Origin: Alphaproteobacteria bacterium
Lineage (GTDB): Bacteria > Pseudomonadota > Alphaproteobacteria > Rs-D84
Assembly: GCA_017642625.1 (NCBI GenBank)
Contig: JAGCOQ010000131.1
Location: 1 to 6,569 of the forward strand
DNA: 6,569 bases
Reading direction: 5' to 3'
This document shows, piece after piece, positions 1 to 5,730 of this stretch. The stretch's first letter is position 1, and each line of letters opens with the position of its first letter. Position numbers and translations under genes: made by a program. The notes below the pieces were generated by a model, which saw only the letters and a list, made by a program, of their open reading frames with translations, was not told the origin of the DNA and did not search any database.

Positions 1-439
1 CGTTATGCCAACGCCACAGGCATTACAGATTGCATCTGATGACGGATTGGACTTGGTTGAAATCAATTCTTCCAATACGCCACCAATTGTAAAAATTATG
101 GATTATGGCAAATTCAAATATGAACAGAAAAAACGCGCAAGCGAAGCACGCAAGAATCAAAAAACCGTAGAAGTTAAGGAAGTTTGGGTCAAACCATTTA
201 TCGAAGAAAACGACCTGAACATAAAAATGAAAAAGGTTTTTGAATTCTTGGATTCTGGGAACAAGGTTAAAATCGCCGTCATGACACGCGGTAATAAAAA
301 GGTTTTGGCACGTGGCAAAGATGCCGTTCCAGAATTGTTTGCCCGCATCATTGAAATTATTGGTGAACGTGGAACTTTGGAATCCAAGTCGAAACCAGAC
401 GAAAGAACAAAGTCTATACTTATCGCACCTGCGAAATAA
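1..439 (+). CDS. infC: Translation initiation factor IF-3, 5'-truncated by window edge
   Basis: IF3 binds the 30S ribosomal subunit, prevents premature joining of 50S and checks start-codon and initiator-tRNA pairing. The frame is open from base 2 (Val, then Met at 5). The Met at 5 is internal: the residues after it align with the middle of the IF3 N-terminal domain (the ALxxAxxxGLDLVEI region), so roughly 30 residues lie to the left of the window. Visible in order: the end of the N-domain (DLVEI, PPIVKIMDYGKFKYE), the lysine-rich linker (about residues 40-55 counted from the Met at 5) and the C-domain (KEVWVKPFIEENDLN onward) to the usual C-terminus. The C-domain is divergent: the common RGREMAH stretch reads RGNKKVL here (287-313). 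No rpmI or rplT follows; the gene ends in a terminator and faces der. Family assignment is secure. Confidence 0.96.
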   Translation, partial: VMPTPQALQIASDDGLDLVEINSSNTPPIVKIMDYGKFKYEQKKRASEARKNQKTVEVKEVWVKPFIEENDLNIKMKKVFEFLDSGNKVKIAVMTRGNKKVLARGKDAVPELFARIIEIIGERGTLESKSKPDERTKSILIAPAK

Positions 440-467
440 AAATATCGGACGTTTGTCCGATATTTTT
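438..467. terminator. Bidirectional intrinsic terminator between infC and der
   Basis: A perfect 13-bp stem (438-450 pairing with 455-467) closes a 4-base GTTT loop. The core ATCGGAC/GTCCGAT is flanked by an A-tract on the left and a T-tract on the right (463-469), so it has a U-run after the hairpin on either strand. It overlaps the last two bases of the infC stop codon and lies 12 bases past the der stop, so it plausibly ends both convergent transcripts. Confidence 0.9.
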
Positions 468-479
468 TTATCATATTAT

Positions 480-1811
480 TTAATCAAACGGATTTTCTGC
501 CTTTTTATATTCAATAACAATCGGCAAGTGTTCCCATTTCAACTCGGTCGCGATTCCGCGCCGCAGATAACGCGTATAAGATTCAGGAATATCGGACGCA
601 CCACCAACATTTATCGCAATCCGCATTGGGTGGCGACCGGTTTGACGCGCAAACTTAATCTTCATTGGCCGTTTAAGACGCGACATTGGTGGCTGACGCG
701 TTTCAACCAACTTTTCAACAATTCTGTTCAACAAACTTGTCGGCACAGTCGCATTCGCCAAATCATATTGTTCATAGATTCTGCGGAACATGTTTTGGAC
801 ACCGGTTCCCGTCTCGGCCGACACAGCCAAAATCATTGGTTTTATAATCTGATGAAAAGAATTTGTAAATTGATGCTTTAACTTTAACAACTTTTCATCA
901 CGCAATTCTGGTTCAACCAAGTCCCATTTATTCAGCGCGACACACAAAATCTTGCCCGCATCATAAACACGCCCCGCGATTCCCAACGCTTGATTTTCAA
1001 TATCGCGCGTTGCATCAACCATTAAAATAACGACATCTGCTTTTTCAATCGCGTCCAGTGACTTCAACGCCGACAATGTTTCAACATCATCTGTCACACC
1101 CGCCTTGCGACGCAAGCCCGCCGTATCCATTATAATAATGTCGCGACCATAGAACTTGGTCGGAATCTTAACCGTATCGCGTGTGATACCGGGCGCATCT
1201 TCGACAATCTGCCTTTTTTGCCCCAAAACACGATTAACAAATGTTGATTTTCCAACATTTGGTTGACCCAAAACAGCAATTTTAATGCGCGAATCATTAC
1301 CAGCATTTACCGGCTTTTTTTCACTATTTTGACCGGCAATTTTATCCATAAATTCATACAACGCATCAAAACCGCGTTTATGTTCAGCCGAAATCAAAAC
1401 AGGTTCCCCAAAACCCAATTTATAAAAATCATTTAAATCAGCCATGCGTGATGCCGATTCGGATTTATTCACCACCAACAAGACCGGTGATTTAGTTTTA
1501 CGACGAACCATACGCGCCCAATTCAAATCTTCATCAGTCAACCCAACCCGACCATCAACAACGAATAAAACAGCATCTGATTCAGCAATCGCCGCAACCG
1601 CCATATCGGTTGAATCGTGTGCGATACCGGTCCGCGCGCTTTCCAACCCCGCGGTATCCATGATTTCCCAATCACGATTCGCAACCACGCCACCAATTGT
1701 GTCGCGTGTGACCCCCGGCCTATCATGAACCAGCGCATCACGTGTGCCCGTTAGCGCATTGAATAAAGTAGATTTACCGGTATTTGGCCGGCCTGCTATT
1801 ACTATTTTCAT
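480..1811 (-). CDS. der: Ribosome biogenesis GTPase Der (EngA), two tandem G domains
   Basis: Der is an essential GTPase needed for 50S subunit maturation; it acts in the cytoplasm on the assembling large subunit. The protein is 443 residues. First G domain: G1 GRPNTGKST (7-15), PGVTRD (32-37), DTAG (52-55), G4 NKSE (115-118), G5 SAE (141-143). Second G domain: GQPNVGKST (182-190), PGITRD (207-212), DTAGLRRK (229-236), NKWD (294-297), SAET. A KH-like C-terminal domain follows, with IPESYTRYLRR and a typical KNPF-like end (AENPFD). The frame stays open 19 codons upstream to 1868, but the Met at 1811 is chosen because MKIVIAGRPN is the normal Der N-terminus and the upstream residues (MFDYLYFC...) are promoter DNA read as protein. 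The G4 Glu in place of Asp fits alphaproteobacterial Der proteins. It converges on infC and is divergent from the gene at 1882. Confidence 0.97.
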   Translation of the reverse strand: MKIVIAGRPNTGKSTLFNALTGTRDALVHDRPGVTRDTIGGVVANRDWEIMDTAGLESARTGIAHDSTDMAVAAIAESDAVLFVVDGRVGLTDEDLNWARMVRRKTKSPVLLVVNKSESASRMADLNDFYKLGFGEPVLISAEHKRGFDALYEFMDKIAGQNSEKKPVNAGNDSRIKIAVLGQPNVGKSTFVNRVLGQKRQIVEDAPGITRDTVKIPTKFYGRDIIIMDTAGLRRKAGVTDDVETLSALKSLDAIEKADVVILMVDATRDIENQALGIAGRVYDAGKILCVALNKWDLVEPELRDEKLLKLKHQFTNSFHQIIKPMILAVSAETGTGVQNMFRRIYEQYDLANATVPTSLLNRIVEKLVETRQPPMSRLKRPMKIKFARQTGRHPMRIAINVGGASDIPESYTRYLRRGIATELKWEHLPIVIEYKKAENPFD

Positions 1812-1836
1812 GTTATTTTCTCGTTGCTTTTTTGCA

Positions 1837-1864
1837 ATTATAAAGCAAAAATATAAATAATCAA
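1837..1864 (-). promoter_or_regulatory. Probable sigma70-type promoter of der
   Basis: Reading the minus strand, TTGATT (1864-1859) is separated by 16 bp from a perfect TATAAT (1842-1837). Transcription would start near 1830, leaving a leader of about 19 bases before the der ATG, with a weak GAG-containing ribosome binding site (ACGAGAAA) in it. Plus-strand -10-like hexamers exist in the same 70-bp spacer (for example TATAAA at 1852-1857), but none has a convincing -35 partner, so the promoter of the gene at 1882 is not resolved. Confidence 0.6.
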
Positions 1865-1881
1865 ACAAAGGAAGAAAGTAT

Positions 1882-2478
1882 ATGAAGCAAAAGAAGAACC
1901 TCAGCCGTAATCACATTTGGGACATTATCACACGCCCAAAGCGTTATTTTTCCAAAATTGTCGCGGACGGCAATTTAGACGAATCTATGTTCAAGGCATT
2001 TATCTATGGCTTGATTGGTGGCTGTTTGGTGCTGGCAATTCGCCTGATTGGTGGCGCAACAATCACAATCGGTTCTGTATTTACCGCAATAATTATCATG
2101 CCTGTATTGGCGGTGGCGTTGCTGTTTGTGGGTGGCGGTCTGCTGATGTTGGTATCTGAAATCACCGGCGGTGAACGCGATTGGGAAATTGCGATCAAGG
2201 GGTTGGCATCAACCATGTTTATATATCCGGTGGTGCTGGTCTTGAACGCATTGGCGTTTAATTGCACTTCCTTGTGGATAATCAGCATATTGTGTGATGC
2301 ATATCTGCTGTTCTTGTTCTATAACATTGGCGCGTATTGTATGCGCGGGAAAAAGTCCAATGTTATTATGGTGGTCGCTATGTTGGGGCTGTTCATGGCA
2401 ACGGTGTATATGACGAACTATCGCATTGGTTGGTTTATGTTGAAAAATGCCAGCGCAGCATTGGCATGTTTGATATAA
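1882..2478 (+). CDS. Yip1-like integral membrane protein, five predicted helices
   Basis: This is a 198-residue membrane protein of unknown function. It starts with a basic cytoplasmic-looking segment ending in TRPKRYFSKI (17-26), typical of Yip1-family proteins, in which an amphipathic segment with a Pro precedes the membrane bundle. Hydrophobic segments lie at about 37-57, 61-92, 106-126, 129-152 and 160-178, which matches the five-helix Yip1 layout; a polar GGERDWEIAIKG stretch sits between the second and third. There is no cleavable signal peptide. The start has a clear ribosome binding site (AAAGGAAG at 1867-1874, seven bases upstream). It is transcribed away from der and no terminator is visible after it, so some read-through into the pnp leader is possible. 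The family call rests on topology and the N-terminal motif only; bacterial Yip1-like proteins have no single defined role. Confidence 0.72.
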   Translation: MKQKKNLSRNHIWDIITRPKRYFSKIVADGNLDESMFKAFIYGLIGGCLVLAIRLIGGATITIGSVFTAIIIMPVLAVALLFVGGGLLMLVSEITGGERDWEIAIKGLASTMFIYPVVLVLNALAFNCTSLWIISILCDAYLLFLFYNIGAYCMRGKKSNVIMVVAMLGLFMATVYMTNYRIGWFMLKNASAALACLI

Positions 2479-2497
2479 AAAAGACCAACTAAAATAT

Positions 2498-2525
2498 TTG
2501 CAAACATATAAATATGCTTTATAAT
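2498..2525 (+). promoter_or_regulatory. Probable sigma70-type promoter of the pnp operon
   Basis: TTGCAA (2498-2503) is separated by 16 bp from a perfect TATAAT (2520-2525). A 17-bp-spaced alternative, TTTGCA at 2497-2502, also exists. The predicted start is around 2531-2534, which coincides with the first base of the long leader hairpin. An 8-bp palindrome TTTGCAAA (2497-2504) overlaps the -35 element. The leader before the pnp ATG would be about 118 bases. Confidence 0.6.
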
Positions 2526-2530
2526 CACGC

Positions 2531-2603
2531 TCGACGGGGGGTAAATTGTTCTTTTTTGTGTTTGGGTCCAAGAATGCAAAAATGAATAATTTTTCTCCGT
2601 CGA
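2531..2603 (+). promoter_or_regulatory. Long leader hairpin in the pnp 5' untranslated region
   Basis: Bases 2531-2562 pair with 2573-2603 to make about 30 base pairs, six of them G-U: 2531-2541 with 2593-2603, 2543-2551 with 2584-2592, and 2553-2562 with 2573-2582. The only interruptions are a bulged T at 2542 and a T-T mismatch (2552/2583). The apical loop is about 10 bases. No T-run follows the 3' arm, so it is not an intrinsic terminator. In E. coli the pnp leader carries a stem-loop that RNase III cleaves as part of PNPase autocontrol; a similar role here is inference from shape and position. Confidence 0.72.
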
Positions 2604-2650
2604 TTTAATGAAAACTTAGTTAACTTGTAATAAATAAACAGGAGAAAAAT
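2589..2650 (+). promoter_or_regulatory. Candidate ribosome-binding-site masking pair in the pnp leader
   Basis: ATTTTTCTCC (2589-2598) is the exact reverse complement of GGAGAAAAAT (2641-2650), which contains the pnp Shine-Dalgarno (AGGAG, 2640-2644) and runs to the base before the ATG. The loop between the arms would be 42 bases. Because 2589-2598 is also part of the 3' arm of the long leader hairpin, the two structures are mutually exclusive. With the hairpin intact the ribosome binding site is free; with the 5' arm removed it can be masked. The pairing is seen directly; the switch is inference. Confidence 0.55.
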
Positions 2651-4819
2651 ATGTTATTCGGTTTATTGAATAAAGACGAAAAAACACATTTAAATAACCC
2701 AGTCGTAGTGGAAGTTAAATATGGCAACGAAACACTGCGTTTGGAAACGGGCCGTATGGCAAAACAAGCCAACGGTGCCGTATTGGCAACAATGGGTGGC
2801 ACAATGGTTTTGGCAACTGTGTGCGCCGAAAAGACCGCGGTCGAAGGTCAAGATTTCTTTCCGTTGACCGTTGATTACCAAGAAAAGTTTGCGTCCGCCG
2901 GTCGTATTCCAGGCTCTCGTGATCGCCGCGAAGGCAAGGCATCAACCGCAGAAACTTTAATTGCGCGTTTGATTGACCGTCCAATCCGTCCTTTGTTCCC
3001 TGAAACATTCAAGAACAAAGTTCAGATTATCGCACAAACATTTTCATACGATAAAAAGAATCAACCAGACATTGTCGCAATGATTGCGTCATCAGCGGCA
3101 TTGGCATTATCTGGTGTTCCTTTTGCGGGTCCAATTGGTGCGGCACGTGTCGGGTTTGCAAACGGTCAATATCTGTTGAACCCATCAAAGAAGGAAACAG
3201 AAGAATCTGAAATGGATTTGGTTGTTGCCGCGACCAAGGACGGCGTTTTGATGGTTGAATCTGAAATCGGTGAATTAGATGAAGCGACAACATTGGGCGC
3301 AGTTAAATTCGGTTTTGATCAACAGCAAACTGTTATCAAAGCAATTAACGAATTGACTGAAAAAGCCGGTAAAGAACGTTGGGCAACACCGGAAAAGACA
3401 GCCGAATATGTAGCAATGGAAAAAGACTTTGAACAATTTGCACCACAAATAGAAGAAGCGTTGCAAATCAAAGAAAAATTGGTTCGTTTGGAAACATTGG
3501 GCAATATTCATGCGACTGCCAAGGCACGCATTCCTGAATTGTTCCCAGATACCACCGTTGCAACATCAACATTGGAATCAGCAGCTGACGAAATTGTTGA
3601 AAACATTACTGCGCGTATTATGCGTGGCAACATTCTGGCGGGCAAACCACGTATTGATGGTCGTGATACAAAAACTGTTCGTCCAATTGAAATTGAATTG
3701 GGCGTTTTGCCACGCGCACATGGTTCCGCACTGTTCACACGTGGCGAAACACAGGCACTTGTGTCATTAACACTTGGTGGTGGCAAAGATGCATTACCAA
3801 TCGAAAGTTTGGACGGTGCCGAAGAACGCGACTTTATTTTGAACTATAACTTCCCTGGTTATTCCGTTGGTGAAGCCAAAGGCTTGAAATCCCCAGGTCG
3901 TCGTGAACTGGGTCATGGTAATTTGGCATGGCGTGCATTGCACCCAATGGTGCCAAGTCGCGAAAAGTTTGACTATGTTATCCGCGTTGTATCGGACATT
4001 TTGGAATCAAATGGTTCTTCATCTATGGCAACAACATGCGGTGCGACATTGGCAATGATGGACGGCGGTGTGCCAATCACACGTCCGGTTGCAGGTATCG
4101 CAATGGGTCTTATAAAAGAGGGCGATGACTACGCAATCTTGACCGATATTTTGGGTGACGAAGATCACCTTGGCGACATGGACTTCAAAGTGACTGGAAC
4201 CGATCGTGGTATTACCGCACTCCAGATGGATATTAAAATCACATCTATCACTTTTGAAATCATGGAACACGCGCTTGCTCAAGCCAAAGATGGTCGTATG
4301 CACATTTTAGGCAAAATTGAAAAGGCGATTAAGGCACCGCGTAAAACGGTTTCTGAATTTGCACCTCAAATGTATACCATGAAAATCAATCCGGACAAGG
4401 TTCGTGATGTTATCGGCAAGGGTGGTGTTGTTATCCAAGCATTGACCCGCGACACAAACACAACAATTGATTTGGAAGATGACGGCACAGTAAAGATTAT
4501 GGCAACAACACGCGAAGATGCAGATGCTGCGATTGCACGCATCAAAGACATTGTTGCAGAACCAGAAGTTGGCGAAATCTATGCTGGTGTTGTATCGGGG
4601 ATCAAGGACTTTGGTTTGTTCGTAAAAATCCTTAACGGTTTTGAATCCATGGTTCATATTTCTGAAATCACAGGCGAACGTATTGCCAAGATTGAAGATA
4701 CCAAAATCAAAGAAGGCGACAAAGTATTCGTAAGATACTTGGGTGCCGACAAACGTGGTAAAACACGTATGTCTATGGTTGGTATCGATCAGAAAACTGG
4801 TAAAGAAATCGAAGGGTAG
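2651..4819 (+). CDS. pnp: Polyribonucleotide nucleotidyltransferase (PNPase)
   Basis: PNPase is the phosphorolytic 3'-to-5' exoribonuclease of RNA turnover, a homotrimer often found with RNase E in the degradosome. At 722 residues it is close to family length (E. coli 711). Domains in order: first RNase PH fold (about 17-150), helical linker domain (about 240-320), second, catalytic RNase PH fold (about 335-550) with SPGRRELGHG, the phosphate-binding NGSSSM and the acidic DILGDEDHLGDMDFK motif, then a KH domain with GKGG, and an S1 domain starting at VGEIYAGVVSGIKDFGLFV. All expected catalytic residues are present. The start is fixed by AGGAG six bases upstream; the N-terminus is about ten residues longer than usual. 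Unusually, the aperture loop that is FFRR in E. coli reads RDRR (residues 90-93). rpsO, the usual upstream partner, is absent. The leader suggests post-transcriptional autocontrol. It heads a five-gene co-directional run. Confidence 0.98.
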   Translation: MLFGLLNKDEKTHLNNPVVVEVKYGNETLRLETGRMAKQANGAVLATMGGTMVLATVCAEKTAVEGQDFFPLTVDYQEKFASAGRIPGSRDRREGKASTAETLIARLIDRPIRPLFPETFKNKVQIIAQTFSYDKKNQPDIVAMIASSAALALSGVPFAGPIGAARVGFANGQYLLNPSKKETEESEMDLVVAATKDGVLMVESEIGELDEATTLGAVKFGFDQQQTVIKAINELTEKAGKERWATPEKTAEYVAMEKDFEQFAPQIEEALQIKEKLVRLETLGNIHATAKARIPELFPDTTVATSTLESAADEIVENITARIMRGNILAGKPRIDGRDTKTVRPIEIELGVLPRAHGSALFTRGETQALVSLTLGGGKDALPIESLDGAEERDFILNYNFPGYSVGEAKGLKSPGRRELGHGNLAWRALHPMVPSREKFDYVIRVVSDILESNGSSSMATTCGATLAMMDGGVPITRPVAGIAMGLIKEGDDYAILTDILGDEDHLGDMDFKVTGTDRGITALQMDIKITSITFEIMEHALAQAKDGRMHILGKIEKAIKAPRKTVSEFAPQMYTMKINPDKVRDVIGKGGVVIQALTRDTNTTIDLEDDGTVKIMATTREDADAAIARIKDIVAEPEVGEIYAGVVSGIKDFGLFVKILNGFESMVHISEITGERIAKIEDTKIKEGDKVFVRYLGADKRGKTRMSMVGIDQKTGKEIEG

Positions 4820-4824
4820 TTTTT

Positions 4825-5190
4825 ATGCCAGATATAAAGCAGAAAAGCAGATTAGATTGGAATGATACGGACCGGGCAACTTATTTAGGTTGCTCGGTTT
4901 CGCAGGTTTCCAGATACAAAGAAATTCTGAACAAAAATTATCTTATGGCTGTTGAGAAAAACACGCAAGCCAACACCTATGCCTTTGCAATGTATCGTTA
5001 TGATATTGCACCATCTGGGCAAAAACGTTTGCGATTGTTGCTCTCTTCCAACCAACAGTTTTCGGAAGAATCCGCAGCTATAACAGATGCAAACAATATT
5101 ATTTCAACAATGGAATTATATGACTTTTATGCCACAGCGTTGAATGTGCCAAAACAAGCAATACAAATGTTGCTTATTCGTCAAAAATAA
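4825..5190 (+). CDS. Unrecognised 121-residue protein with a helix-turn-helix-like N-terminus
   Basis: I do not recognise this family. The start lies five bases after the pnp stop, with GAAGGG (4811-4816) as ribosome binding site overlapping the end of pnp, so it is almost certainly co-transcribed and coupled. Residues 16-35 (DRATYLGCSVSQVSRYKEIL) resemble a helix-turn-helix: a short helix, the turn LGCS, then a recognition-like helix with VSRY. The middle (about 40-75) is mixed and polar with basic residues KRLR. The end (about 80-121) looks helical. There are no membrane segments, signal peptide, Cys-rich motifs or obvious enzyme motifs. Codon use looks like the neighbours, so transfer is not indicated. 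DNA or RNA binding is a guess from the N-terminal motif alone. The reading frame is well supported by spacing and ribosome binding site. Confidence 0.8.
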   Translation: MPDIKQKSRLDWNDTDRATYLGCSVSQVSRYKEILNKNYLMAVEKNTQANTYAFAMYRYDIAPSGQKRLRLLLSSNQQFSEESAAITDANNIISTMELYDFYATALNVPKQAIQMLLIRQK

Positions 5191-5207
5191 AAAAGGGAAG
5201 GGATAAA

Positions 5208-5507
5208 ATGGATATGGAACAACTGATGGCGCAGGCCAAAGAATTACAAGACAAGGTTTCTGCCGCCCAAGACAAATTAGCAAAAACAAAAATCCGCGGT
5301 ATTGCAAGTGGCGGTGCATGCATTGTCGAAATGTCTGGTAAATATGATTTGTTGTCATTGAAATTGCGTGACGATATTTCTGGTCGCAGCGCAGATGAAA
5401 TCGCAAAAATAGTTCTGGACGCTTTGCGTGATGCAAAGTCCAAAGCCGACACAATCATTGATGATGTTATGGGTGATGCAACGGCTGGTATGCCATTACC
5501 AGAATAA
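5208..5507 (+). CDS. ybaB: YbaB/EbfC-family nucleoid-associated protein
   Basis: YbaB/EbfC proteins are small dimeric DNA-binding proteins linked to nucleoid organisation and often to recombination repair. This one is 99 residues. It has the family layout: an N-terminal amphipathic helix (MEQLMAQAKELQDKVSAAQDKL, broken here only by the start Met choice), a central beta part with GIASGGACIVEMSGKYDLLSLKL, a C-terminal helix (ADEIAKIVLDALRDAKSKAD) and the closing AGMPLPE, similar to the common AGLPLP ending. The start at 5208 has a strong ribosome binding site (GGGAAGGG, about five bases upstream); a second Met two codons in is possible but worse placed. The usual dnaX or recR partners are not adjacent; instead it sits between the unknown gene and xseB, 17 bases after the former. 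Confidence 0.93.
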   Translation: MDMEQLMAQAKELQDKVSAAQDKLAKTKIRGIASGGACIVEMSGKYDLLSLKLRDDISGRSADEIAKIVLDALRDAKSKADTIIDDVMGDATAGMPLPE

Positions 5508-5518
5508 TGGGGGCGAAA

Positions 5519-5719
5519 ATGGAAGAAAACAAATTGTCTTTTGAAGAAGCATACAAGCAATTAACCGAACTGGTTAAAAAAATGGAATCGGGCGAATTGC
5601 CGTTGGCTGATTCTGTCGCCGCATATGAACAGGGGATTAAGTTAAAAGCATATTGCGAACAGATGTTAAAAGAAGCCGAATTAAAAATCGAAACTTTAAA
5701 GGTATCATCCCAACAATAA
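5519..5719 (+). CDS. xseB: Exodeoxyribonuclease VII small subunit
   Basis: XseB is the small, non-catalytic subunit of exonuclease VII, which binds several copies to XseA and forms the single-strand DNA nuclease that makes oligonucleotides. The protein is 66 residues and nearly all helical, with the signature LSFEEAYKQLTELVKKMESGELPLADSVAAYEQG (6-39 as two overlapping motifs) and a second helix ending EAELKIETL. The start at 5519 is preferred because GGGGG (5509-5513) can pair with the anti-Shine-Dalgarno and lies five bases upstream. An in-frame ATG at 5507, overlapping the ybaB stop as TAATG, would add four residues and has no ribosome binding site, though coupling could use it. xseA is not in the window. 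Confidence 0.93.
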   Translation: MEENKLSFEEAYKQLTELVKKMESGELPLADSVAAYEQGIKLKAYCEQMLKEAELKIETLKVSSQQ

Positions 5720-5730
5720 CGGATTACGCC

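Noticed and set aside
312..881. Long plus-strand open frame across the end of infC and the der C-terminal region
   Set aside because: It runs through the infC stop region and the terminator, then antisense to der, and lacks a ribosome binding site or a recognisable product. The der frame explains the DNA.
1811..1868. Der starting at the upstream Met, adding 19 residues
   Set aside because: The extension is composed of the promoter region, has no family similarity, and the normal Der N-terminus MKIVIAGRPN begins at 1811.
1812..1881. Convincing plus-strand promoter for the Yip1-like gene
   Set aside because: TATAAA and AATAAT hexamers are present, but no -35 at good spacing gives more than a weak match, or the start would fall inside the ribosome binding site.
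2531..2603. The pnp leader hairpin as an intrinsic terminator of the Yip1-like gene
   Set aside because: The 3' arm is followed by TTTAATGAAAAC, not a T-run, and the stem starts right after a TATAAT, so it fits a leader better than a terminator.
2582..2608. Eight-codon upstream open frame in the pnp leader (and the three-codon frames at 2574 and 2608)
   Set aside because: None has a Shine-Dalgarno at proper spacing, and their starts lie within or right next to the hairpin arm; such short frames are expected by chance.
3275..3786. Minus-strand open frames antisense to pnp
   Set aside because: They are mirror frames of a conserved gene with no ribosome binding site and no recognisable protein features.
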